NCBI GenBank assembly: GCA_963793005.1
Contig: CAWBYP010000004.1
Coordinates: 124,001-188,000 of the forward strand
Direction: 5' to 3'
DNA from: RPQJ01 sp963793005
Lineage (GTDB): Bacteria > Pseudomonadota > Gammaproteobacteria > Steroidobacterales > Steroidobacteraceae
Length of the DNA: 64,000 nucleotides
Part shown: piece by piece, positions 55,903 to 64,000 of the stretch
How the letters are laid out: each line of letters opens with the position of its first letter
Numbering within the stretch: the first letter of the stretch is position 1
Notes under the pieces: model-generated
Told to the model about the DNA's origin: nothing
What the model saw: only the letters and a program-made list of their open reading frames with translations
Database searches by the model: none
Program-made: the position numbers and the translations under genes

Positions 55903-58074
55903 TTACGCAGCCCGCGACTGCCCGCCCGCCGCCGCATGGAACGGTTCGTTGTGCTTCGCCCGCTCTCGCAGCCACTTCGACGGCTTGAACCGCTTGCCGT
56001 AGCGCTTCGCGAGCCGATCGCACTCGGCAACGAACACAGCGATGCCCATCGTGTCGATGTACGACAGCGTGCCCCCCGTCCAGGCCGGGAATCCCCAGCC
56101 GAGGATCGAGCCCAGGTCGGCCTCGGCGGCGGTCGTAACCACGCCCTCTTCCATGCAGCGCGCGGCCTCCAGCGCCTGGATGCACAGGATCCGCTTCTCG
56201 ACTTCCTCCACCGGCGGCTGCATTGGCGCGCCCGGGAACACCTCGGCGAGTCCCGGCCAGAGATGCTTCTTGGCGTCCTTGGGATAGTCGTAGAAACCGG
56301 CACCGAAGCGCTTGCCCGGTCGATTGAGTTCCTCGACGAATTTCCGCACGGTCTCGTAGGTCACCGGCTTCTGGAACTTGCGACCGAGGTCCTGCTCGGT
56401 CTGCCGCATGATCTTCCAGCTCAGGTCGATCGTGACCTCGTCGGCGACCGCGAGCGGGCCCACCGGCATGCCGGCCATCTTCGCGCCGTTCTCGACCAGC
56501 GCCGGGACCACGCCCTCCTGCAGCATCGCGATCCCTTCGGTCACGAAGGTTCCGAAGCAACGGCTGGTGTAGAAGCCGCGGCTGTCGTTCACCACGATCG
56601 GCGTCTTGCGCAGTTGCGCGACGTAGTCGAGCGCCCGGGCCAGCGTCTCCTCGGATGTCTTCTTGCCGACGATCACCTCGACCAGCGGCATCTTCTCCAC
56701 CGGCGAGAAGAAATGGATGCCGATGAACTGCGCCGGGCGCTTCGAGGCCTGGGCGAGCCCGGTGATCGGCAGCGTCGAGGTGTTGCTGGCGAACACCGAG
56801 CCCTTCGGCATCGCAGCCTCGGCCTTGCGGGTCACGTCCGCCTTGATGTCGCGATTCTCGAACACGGCCTCGATCACCAGGTCGCAGGCCGCCAGGTCGT
56901 CGTAGTTGACGGTCGGCTTGATGCGGGCAAGCACTGCCTCGGCATCCGCCTGGGTCTTCTTTCCGCGACCCACGTCTTTGGCCAGCAGCTGATTCGAGTA
57001 CGCCTTGCCCTTCTCGGCGAGTTCCAGCGTGCTGTCGAGCAGCACGACGTCCATGCCGGCGAGCGCCGAGACGTGGGCGACTCCCGCACCCATCATGCCG
57101 GCACCGAGGATGCCCAGCCTGCGAACCTGCGACTTCGGCGGTCCGGCCGGGCGGCGGGCCAGCTTGTCGGCGAGGCCCTTGTTGATGAACATCGTGCGCA
57201 TAAGGTTGCGGGCGACCGGACCCGAGAGCAGCTGCCCGAAGTACTTCGACTCGACCGCCAGGGCTGCGTCCATCGGCAGCAGCGTGCCTTCGTAGACGCA
57301 GGACAGGATCGCCGCCGGCGCGGGATAATTTCGCATCGTCATCCTGGCGGCCAGCGCCGTTCCGACCATGAACGCCTGTGCCGCCGCTGGAGAGGCCATG
57401 CCGGCACCGCCGGGCACACGGAAGCCTTTCTTGTCCCAGGGCTGGACACCCTCACCGCCATCAAGGATCCACTTGCGGGCGCGCTCGATGAGCTCGGCGG
57501 CCGGTGCGAGCTCGTTGACCAGGCCCTTCTTCAGCGCATCCTGCGGGCCGAGCTGCCGGCCTTCGCTGATCAACCTGAGCGCCTCGGTGACGCCGATCAG
57601 CCGCGGCGTGCGCTGCGTGCCGCCTGCGCCGGGCAGCAGGCCGATCTTCACTTCGGGAAAGCCGACGCCGGCCTTCGGGTCGTCCGACATCACGCGGTAG
57701 TGGCAGGCGAGCGCGACCTCGAACCCGCCGCCGAGCGCGACGCCATTGACCGCCGCGGCCACCGGCTTGCCGCAGGTCTCGAGCCTCCTGAGCAATCGAT
57801 TCAGCTCGCCACTGAATTTCGCGGCCTCGGCAGCCGTCAGTCCTCGCTGGAATGCCGCGGCCATGTCCTTGATGTCGGCGCCGGCCATGAAGCTCGACTT
57901 CGCCGATCCGATGACGGCGCCGCGTACTGCCGGGTCGGCTGCGATTTTTTCCACGCATTCGGCCAGGTCCTTGCGGAATCCCGGGGTGATCACGTTCATC
58001 GGCCTGTCGGCCACGTCGATCAGCAGGGTTGCGATGCCATCGCCGTCGACGGAATAACGGATGTTCTGTGTCAT
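55903..58074 (-). CDS. Multifunctional 3-hydroxyacyl-CoA dehydrogenase/enoyl-CoA hydratase (FadJ/FadB-like)
   Basis: 723 residues. The N-terminal crotonase domain has both catalytic Glu: 'GGGFEVALACHYR' and 'FPEVKIGLLPGAGGTQR'. The NAD-binding domain starts 'RLGILGAGMMGAGVAHVSAL', and the dehydrogenase active-site His is in 'FIGIHFFSPVEKMPLVEVI'. Two C-terminal helical domains follow. So hydration and oxidation steps of beta-oxidation are on one chain, partnering the thiolase gene 34 bases upstream. Cannot decide between FadB and FadJ type from sequence alone. Confidence 0.92.
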   Translation of the reverse strand: MTQNIRYSVDGDGIATLLIDVADRPMNVITPGFRKDLAECVEKIAADPAVRGAVIGSAKSSFMAGADIKDMAAAFQRGLTAAEAAKFSGELNRLLRRLETCGKPVAAAVNGVALGGGFEVALACHYRVMSDDPKAGVGFPEVKIGLLPGAGGTQRTPRLIGVTEALRLISEGRQLGPQDALKKGLVNELAPAAELIERARKWILDGGEGVQPWDKKGFRVPGGAGMASPAAAQAFMVGTALAARMTMRNYPAPAAILSCVYEGTLLPMDAALAVESKYFGQLLSGPVARNLMRTMFINKGLADKLARRPAGPPKSQVRRLGILGAGMMGAGVAHVSALAGMDVVLLDSTLELAEKGKAYSNQLLAKDVGRGKKTQADAEAVLARIKPTVNYDDLAACDLVIEAVFENRDIKADVTRKAEAAMPKGSVFASNTSTLPITGLAQASKRPAQFIGIHFFSPVEKMPLVEVIVGKKTSEETLARALDYVAQLRKTPIVVNDSRGFYTSRCFGTFVTEGIAMLQEGVVPALVENGAKMAGMPVGPLAVADEVTIDLSWKIMRQTEQDLGRKFQKPVTYETVRKFVEELNRPGKRFGAGFYDYPKDAKKHLWPGLAEVFPGAPMQPPVEEVEKRILCIQALEAARCMEEGVVTTAAEADLGSILGWGFPAWTGGTLSYIDTMGIAVFVAECDRLAKRYGKRFKPSKWLRERAKHNEPFHAAAGGQSRAA

Positions 58075-58108
58075 GTTGTTGGTCCCGTGTACCTGGGTAC
58101 AGCGCGCG

Positions 58109-59317
<1,209 letters not shown>

Positions 59318-59467
59318 TTGCGGGTGTCCCGTTTGCGATGTTGCGTCGCAATACTACACCAGCGCGCAGGCCCGGCACCCGCCAGGACTTCATGCAAGCG
59401 CAACGGATCGCGCCCCAGGCGCCCGGCCTGGCGAGGGCGCTCGAACGCAGGTCCGGCGCCTTCGGGG

Positions 59468-60241
59468 TCAGTACTTTGGCTTGCGCTTCTCGACGAACGC
59501 CCGCACGCCCTCGATGCCATTCGGGTGCAAGCCCTGGGCTGCGATCGCCCGTCCTTCTGCGGCCATCTGCGCCTCGATGCCGGGGTCGGACTGCCCGATC
59601 AGGCGCTTCACCGCGCCGTAGGATTCTGTCGGACCATCCGCGAGCCGGGCGGCCAGCGCCTGCGCCTGCGACTGTACGTCAGCGTCCTCGACGACCTGGT
59701 TGATAAGACCCCAGGCCAGCGCCTCCTCGGCACCCAGCACCCGGTTGGTCAGGAACAGTTCGAGCGCACGACGCCGACCGACGATTCTTGGCAACAGGAA
59801 CGACGTGCCGCAGTCCGGCGCCATGCCGATGCCGGTGTAGGCCAGCGTGAACCTGCTGCCCTTGCCCGCGACCGCGAGATCCGCAGCGCACGCGAGTCCC
59901 ACGGCACCGCCAGCCGCCGTCCCGTTCACCGCTGCGATCACCGGCGCGCGCATGCGTGTGAACGCACTGATGGCGGCGTGGATATAGGTGGTCAGCTCAT
60001 TCAGGTAAGCGCCCACGGCATCGCCCTGCCCGGCCATGCCGCGCACGTCGCCACCGAAGCAGAAGTTCTTGCCGGCCCCCGTGAGTACAACGGCACGGAC
60101 GCCACGGTCGGCTTCGCAACGCAGCGCTGCGTCGAGAAGAGCGCGCCCAATGTCCATGTCCAGGACGTTGCCGGCATCGGGACGATTCAGCGTCAGCGTC
60201 GCGACGCCATCGGTGACCTGGACCAGGACGGCACTGCTCAT
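59468..60241 (-). CDS. Crotonase-superfamily protein, probable enoyl-CoA isomerase (PaaG-like)
   Basis: 257 residues. Oxyanion-hole segments 'KNFCFGGDVRGMAG' and 'NGTAAGGAVGLACAADLAVA' are present. At the two hydratase Glu positions it has Gly ('GGAVGLAC') and a non-acidic residue ('FTLAYTGIGMAPDCG'), but keeps an Asp in 'APDCGTSF', as in PaaG-type isomerases. So enoyl-CoA double-bond isomerisation is more likely than hydration. GGAGGT before the ATG. Confidence 0.85.
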   Translation of the reverse strand: MSSAVLVQVTDGVATLTLNRPDAGNVLDMDIGRALLDAALRCEADRGVRAVVLTGAGKNFCFGGDVRGMAGQGDAVGAYLNELTTYIHAAISAFTRMRAPVIAAVNGTAAGGAVGLACAADLAVAGKGSRFTLAYTGIGMAPDCGTSFLLPRIVGRRRALELFLTNRVLGAEEALAWGLINQVVEDADVQSQAQALAARLADGPTESYGAVKRLIGQSDPGIEAQMAAEGRAIAAQGLHPNGIEGVRAFVEKRKPKY

Positions 60242-60308
60242 GCGACCTCCGTGCGAGGCTCTTCGCCTCGCGATTCAAGATGAAGTGGATCGACTGCCGC
60301 GGCTCCGG

Positions 60309-60626
60309 TCACTCGTCTGGCGCGATCTGCAGCGGCAGGCCGTCCAGCGCATCGGTGAACTCCACCTGGCAGCTCAGCCGCGAGCGTGCCGCGTCGTAGT
60401 GCTGTAACTCGACCAGCAACTCCTTTTCGTCGCTCTGCGGCGTGGGCAGGCGCGACATCCACTCGGGCTCGATGAATATGTGGCAGGTCGCGCAGGAACA
60501 AAGGCCGCCGCAGATGGCAGTCACGCCGTAGTCGAACTCGCGGAGCGTCTCCATGAGCTTGAGTCCCTCGCGGCCCTCGACCTCGTGCAGATGCCCGTCA
60601 CGATCCGTCACCATCATCTTCGCCAT
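60309..60626 (-). CDS. [2Fe-2S] ferredoxin, adrenodoxin/FdxB-like
   Basis: 105 residues. Cluster ligands are Cys39, Cys45, Cys48 ('CGGLCSCATCH') and Cys86 ('RLSCQVEF'), the vertebrate-type (adrenodoxin/putidaredoxin) spacing. Such ferredoxins serve cytochrome P450s, Rieske oxygenases or Fe-S assembly; no partner reductase or P450 is visible in the window. It is 67 bases before the crotonase gene on the same strand. The genome's isc cluster lacks fdx, so a role there is conceivable but unsupported. Confidence 0.88.
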   Translation of the reverse strand: MAKMMVTDRDGHLHEVEGREGLKLMETLREFDYGVTAICGGLCSCATCHIFIEPEWMSRLPTPQSDEKELLVELQHYDAARSRLSCQVEFTDALDGLPLQIAPDE

Positions 60627-60713
60627 TGTCCAACCTCGTAGCCCATGCGATCAGCTGCGATTATTGCAGCGCAACAGCTTTCGCGCACCTGCAAATCGTA
60701 TCGGAGGCCTTGA

Positions 60714-61664
60714 TTACCGGCCGGAGGCGGCAAGACGGCCAGCCAGCGCCGCCGCGCGGGTGGCACATTCGTGGCCAGCCGCCGGATTGCGCGCGGCCCA
60801 GGCCAGGTACCAGAGCCACTGCACGCAGTCGAACACCGTGCAGGCCGCGTCGAGCATCGCCGCCTCCATCCCAGCGCCCCGACAATAGGCGTCGAGCAAC
60901 GCCGCCCGTTCCGACCCCGTGTATTCGTGCTGGCAGGCAAGACTCGCAAGGTCGAACAGCGGGTCACCGACGCCACCATATTCCCAGTCAACGATCCAGA
61001 GACGGTCGCCGTCGTCGACCAGGTTCAGGTGATGCAGGTCGTTGTGGCATGGAACGAGCGGCGAACGCCGTGAGTCCAGCAGCTCGATGGCCGCTGCCGC
61101 ATTGCCGAGAATCTCCTCTTCCCGGATCCGTGCTGCGTGGATCAGTTCCTCGACCCCGGCACCCGCGGTGGGACTCGAGGCGGGCAACGGGTCGATCGCG
61201 TGCAACTGTGCCTCGAGGCTGCGCGCCCGTGCCGCGAAATCCACCACGCCAACACCCATCGGGGCCACGAGGCCGTGCAGCACCCGCAGTCTTTCCGCTA
61301 CGCGCTCAATATTCCGGGCCTGGCGTGCGCCGTCACGTCGCCACGTCTCGCCCGGGATGAAATGCGTCACCAGCAGGCCGTTCGCCGGCTCGCAGGCAAT
61401 GATCGACGGCGCCAACCCCGCGGAGCTCACGAGACCGAGCAGCGCGCACTCGCTCCAGCGGTCCACACCCAGCGTCGCGGACTCCGGGCCACCGAGGCGC
61501 ACGAACCAGCTGCGCCCGCCATGCTCAGCCTTCCACGCGTAGTTACTGAGCCCGCCGCGGACCGGCTCGAGCGTCGCGTCCGCGAGTGCGCGTGTCGCAT
61601 CGCGTGCGCGAAGTGCCGCGCGCACGGCGGCCTCCGGCCCACCCGCTGCCGAATCCGCTTTCAC
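60714..61664 (-). CDS. APH/choline-kinase-fold phosphotransferase, probable thiamine kinase
   Basis: 316 residues. Kinase motifs are 'PCHNDLHHLNLV' (catalytic HxDxxxxN), 'WIVDWEYGGVGDPLFDLA' (metal-binding Asp) and an N-terminal lobe with 'RGGLSNYAWKAEHGGRSWFV'. Resembles ThiK (YcfN) and choline kinases. Location directly after pnuC-, YkoF- and TonB-receptor genes favours thiamine phosphorylation to trap imported vitamin; that is inference. The GTG start at 61664 has AAGGGG upstream; ATG at 61688, overlapping the pnuC end by 11 bases, is an alternative. Confidence 0.78.
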   Translation of the reverse strand: MKADSAAGGPEAAVRAALRARDATRALADATLEPVRGGLSNYAWKAEHGGRSWFVRLGGPESATLGVDRWSECALLGLVSSAGLAPSIIACEPANGLLVTHFIPGETWRRDGARQARNIERVAERLRVLHGLVAPMGVGVVDFAARARSLEAQLHAIDPLPASSPTAGAGVEELIHAARIREEEILGNAAAAIELLDSRRSPLVPCHNDLHHLNLVDDGDRLWIVDWEYGGVGDPLFDLASLACQHEYTGSERAALLDAYCRGAGMEAAMLDAACTVFDCVQWLWYLAWAARNPAAGHECATRAAALAGRLAASGR

Positions 61665-61677
61665 CGTGCCAGCCCCT

Positions 61678-62283
61678 TCATCGCGCATCCGTGAGCGACC
61701 CGGCACTGATGCCTGGAGCATGCTCCACGAGACACTTTCGCCACTGCAGGTAGCCGCGCACGGCCAGCACGATGTAGACGAGGAACAGCCCCGCCGTGGC
61801 ATGGAATCCCTGGCTGAAATACAGCGCCGCCGCGACCATGTCGAAGACGATCCAGTAAAGCCAGTTCTCGACCACCTTTCGGGTCATCATCCAGGTCGCG
61901 ATGACACTGCCCCAGGCGACGAACGAGTCCGCGTAGCGAACGAAGGGGCTCTCGTCGCCTGCGAGCAGGTACACGTTTGCGAGCGTGGCGACGACCACGA
62001 GTGCCGCTGCCGCCAGGTGACGGCCGAGCGGCCAGGCACTGACGCTCAACTCGCCCGGCTGGCCGTGGCTCGCTCGCCAGGAGATCCAGCCGTAGACAGA
62101 CATCGCGACGTAAAACGCCTGCAGTGCCGCCTGCATCGTGAGGCCTGCGCGCGCGAACAACAGCAGGTAGATGGCACCGCTTGCCCCCGCCGCAGGCCAG
62201 CACCATAGGCTCTGTCGCGTCGCCAGCAACACGTATGAAAGCGCGAGCGCCACTGCCACCCATTCGACCAGGCTGGATCCCAC
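61678..62283 (-). CDS. pnuT: PnuC-family vitamin transporter, probable thiamine transporter PnuT
   Basis: 201 residues with about seven spans. Family motifs are 'SLWCWPAAGASGAIYLLLFA', 'YVAMSVYGWISWRA' and 'NWLYWIVFDMVAAALYFSQG'. PnuC proteins take up nicotinamide riboside by facilitated diffusion; the PnuT branch carries thiamine. The neighbouring YkoF-like gene (10 bases upstream) and kinase argue for thiamine, but nicotinamide riboside remains possible. No NadR or NAD gene lies nearby. Confidence 0.85.
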   Translation of the reverse strand: MGSSLVEWVAVALALSYVLLATRQSLWCWPAAGASGAIYLLLFARAGLTMQAALQAFYVAMSVYGWISWRASHGQPGELSVSAWPLGRHLAAAALVVVATLANVYLLAGDESPFVRYADSFVAWGSVIATWMMTRKVVENWLYWIVFDMVAAALYFSQGFHATAGLFLVYIVLAVRGYLQWRKCLVEHAPGISAGSLTDAR

Positions 62284-62293
62284 TTCGGTAACG

Positions 62294-62569
62294 TCAGTAC
62301 TGCTTCAGGGCTTCGCGCTCGGCCGCGGTCGGTTCTCCGCCCAGCAGCTTCATCACGAATACCGCGCGGCCGCCGCTCGCGAACGACGCACGCGTCTCGG
62401 CCTCCAGCGCCGCGAATACCCGCTCGTGCTCGCCCGCGACCTGCGTGCTCATCGCGTTGGTCGCCACCTGCAGGCCCTCGTGGCGGTTAAGGCGCTCGAT
62501 GAAGTCCCGGATCGGCGGGACGTAGTCTGCGTCGAGTGGATAGAGGCTGATGTCCACGGCAATTCGCAT
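62294..62569 (-). CDS. YkoF/MTH1187-type thiamine-binding protein
   Basis: 91 residues, one ferredoxin-like domain. 'VDISLYPLDADYVPPI', 'NAMSTQVAGEHERVFAALE' and 'AVFVMKLLGG' line up with Bacillus YkoF repeats, whose structure binds thiamine. No signal peptide, so it is probably cytosolic and may buffer or sense thiamine or HMP. It sits 36 bases after the TonB receptor and 10 before the PnuC-family gene. Confidence 0.8.
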   Translation of the reverse strand: MRIAVDISLYPLDADYVPPIRDFIERLNRHEGLQVATNAMSTQVAGEHERVFAALEAETRASFASGGRAVFVMKLLGGEPTAAEREALKQY

Positions 62570-62605
62570 GTCGATGTCCTCGGTTCGGTTTCCAGCGTGG
62601 GGAGT

Positions 62606-64000
62606 CTAGTGCAGTGACCAGGTGAACGTGACGCCGACCAGTTGCGGATCGCCGCGCTGTATGTAGAGCCTGTCGGCATAGTCGGGCGGCTCGAGACCGA
62701 AGTAGAAGCCGCGCACCGCGTATCCTTCATTGAACACGTTTCGCGCCCAGGCGTGCACCGTCCAGCGATCCGCCACGTAGCCGGCCTTCAGGTTCACGAG
62801 TACGTAGGGCTTCGACTGCTGGTCGTTGCTGGTGTCGAAGTAAAACGACGCGCAACCCGTCACGTCGGCACGCGCCATCCAGCCCCGCTCCCGGCCCCAC
62901 TCGGCGGACAGCGAATACTGGTACGGCGGCGCGCTCGCCTGCTCGCGTCCGTCGAGGTTGCGGTCGCCGTACTGGTAGTCGAGGTACTCGCTGCCGAGCA
63001 GCCCGAGTGTCGCTCCCAGCAGCAGCGACGGTTGCGCGCGCCATGCAAGAGTGGCCTCGAGGCCGTAGTTGCGACCCTTCGCGGCGTTGCTGGTATAGAA
63101 GACGTAGGACAGCGGATCGCCGGGATCCACCTGGTAGGACGAGGATACCTGTTCCTCGATGCGCCACATGTAGAACACGGCCAGGTCGGCCGACAGGGTG
63201 CTTGACGGGTCGCGCAGGTGCAGCCCGGTCTCGAGGTTCCACAGGTACTCGGGGTCGTACTCGAGCAGGTCCTCCGGGATGAACTCGCCGATGTTGAAGC
63301 CGCCCGCCTTGTAGCCACGCGCCAGCGTCGCGTACCAGGCGCTGTCGGAGCCAAAGTCACCGGCGAGCGACAGGTGCCCACCTACCATCGTGTTGACCGG
63401 CGAGAACCTGGCGCCGTCGCTGTCGCGGTAATCCGCGGAGCGCGTCTCGACCCGCAGTCCGGCCGACAAGGTCATGCTCTCGCGAATGCGCCATTCCGTC
63501 TCACCGTAGGCAGCGAGGCTGGTCGCGTGGTAGATGCTCTTCAGCGGCGGACCCGTGAGTTCCGACTCGAAGTAGTCGCGCTGCAGGTTGTCCTCATCGA
63601 GGCGCAGTGCGTAGACCCCGGCCAGCCAGCCGAACCCGCCCGAGCGCGCATCGGCGCGGCTCATGAGCCGGAGGTCTTCGCCGAGCGTGCTGCGCTGCCG
63701 GTCGTAATGCGAGAAATAGTCGTAGGGGGCGTAGGCACCCCAGTACGGATCATTCGCCCAGTCGCCGTCGAAACTGTAGACGATGTCCGAGTTCGCGTAG
63801 GTAGTGGTGCTCGCGAGCGTGACCACACCGAGGTCGCCGGTCACGCGCAGCATCGCACCTTCGGAGCGCTGCTTGTCGCGACCCGGCTGGTTCGACAGCG
63901 TGCGAAAGCTGTTGTCGAGCGAGAACGCATCAAATCCGTTGTGGATGGCGGCGTACAGCGCCGCTGCATCGACACGCCAGCCATCCGCTACCCCGAGCGT
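62606..64000 (-). CDS. TonB-dependent outer-membrane receptor (N-terminal part outside window)
   Basis: The frame is open from the right edge to the stop at 62606, giving 464 residues of beta-barrel. Typical strands are 'SMTLSAGLRVETRSADYRD', 'AWYATLARGYKAGGFNIGEF', 'PEYLWNLETGLHL', and the C-terminal 'VHAWARNVFNEGYAVRGFYF'. The end 'FTWSLH' lacks a terminal Phe but has the closing aromatic strand. TonB box and plug lie beyond the window. The downstream YkoF, PnuC-like and kinase genes suggest the ligand is thiamine or a thiamine phosphate. Confidence 0.9.
   Translation of the reverse strand, partial: TLGVADGWRVDAAALYAAIHNGFDAFSLDNSFRTLSNQPGRDKQRSEGAMLRVTGDLGVVTLASTTTYANSDIVYSFDGDWANDPYWGAYAPYDYFSHYDRQRSTLGEDLRLMSRADARSGGFGWLAGVYALRLDEDNLQRDYFESELTGPPLKSIYHATSLAAYGETEWRIRESMTLSAGLRVETRSADYRDSDGARFSPVNTMVGGHLSLAGDFGSDSAWYATLARGYKAGGFNIGEFIPEDLLEYDPEYLWNLETGLHLRDPSSTLSADLAVFYMWRIEEQVSSSYQVDPGDPLSYVFYTSNAAKGRNYGLEATLAWRAQPSLLLGATLGLLGSEYLDYQYGDRNLDGREQASAPPYQYSLSAEWGRERGWMARADVTGCASFYFDTSNDQQSKPYVLVNLKAGYVADRWTVHAWARNVFNEGYAVRGFYFGLEPPDYADRLYIQRGDPQLVGVTFTWSLH

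Overview
The window looks like a chromosomal segment of a GC-rich gammaproteobacterium near Xanthomonadales, Nevskiales or Steroidobacterales. Support comes from synteny (guaB-guaA-tadA-mltF; yajC-secD-secF behind queA-tgt; trmJ-isc-ndk-rlmN-pilW-rodZ-hisS-yfgM-bamB-der; xerD-dsbC), a 1607-residue NAD-glutamate dehydrogenase, and a MetX of the Xanthomonas-like serine/homoserine acyltransferase type. The genus cannot be fixed from the sequence. Coding density is high. The longest gap between genes is about 270 bases (39996-40263), between divergent acyl-CoA genes. No CRISPR array, insertion sequence, prophage or rRNA was seen.

Layout. 1-1 kb: 3' part of a type VI secretion FHA protein (TagH-like), cut by the window edge, then a divergent tRNA-Ser(CGA). 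1.2-8.5 kb: mltF facing guaB-guaA-tadA; divergent xseA, broken by a one-base frameshift, runs into an M23 peptidase gene. 8.5-20.4 kb: metX, then a long minus-strand block: der, bamB, yfgM, hisS, rodZ, pilW, rlmN, ndk, and a reduced isc cluster (iscA, a degenerate frameshifted iscU-like gene, iscS, trmJ). suhB diverges from trmJ through a nearly symmetrical -10 region. 21.3-29.2 kb: APC amino-acid permease, TerC/Alx protein, secF-secD-yajC, tgt-queA. 29.2-35.6 kb: ECF sigma, anti-sigma and PDZ operon, L,D-transpeptidase-like protein, tRNA-Leu(CAA), Nudix hydrolase, fdxA, dsbC, xerD.

35.6-46.7 kb: a PlsC-like acyltransferase and, convergent to it, fused isobutyryl-CoA mutase icmF, separated by a strongly structured 126-nt palindromic element. 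Divergent from icmF is a thiolase, two SDR dehydrogenases, ETF:ubiquinone oxidoreductase and acetoacetyl-CoA synthetase. Together these fit C4 and branched-chain acyl-CoA catabolism ending at acetyl-CoA. 46.7-54 kb: zapE, a MarR regulator, NAD-glutamate dehydrogenase overlapping gpmA. 54-60.6 kb (minus): an atypical SDR, nitronate monooxygenase-like protein, FadB/FadJ-type multifunctional enzyme, thiolase, crotonase-fold protein with a PaaG-like active site, and a 2Fe-2S ferredoxin. This is a second beta-oxidation group.

60.7-64 kb (minus): TonB-dependent receptor (cut by the right edge), a YkoF-type thiamine-binding protein, a PnuC-family transporter and an APH/thiamine-kinase-like phosphotransferase. 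I read this as a thiamine-salvage operon. Several divergently arranged genes (mltF, xseA, trmJ, suhB, the ECF sigma gene) have a -10-like hexamer only 8-10 bases before the start codon and little or no Shine-Dalgarno sequence, which suggests leaderless transcripts.
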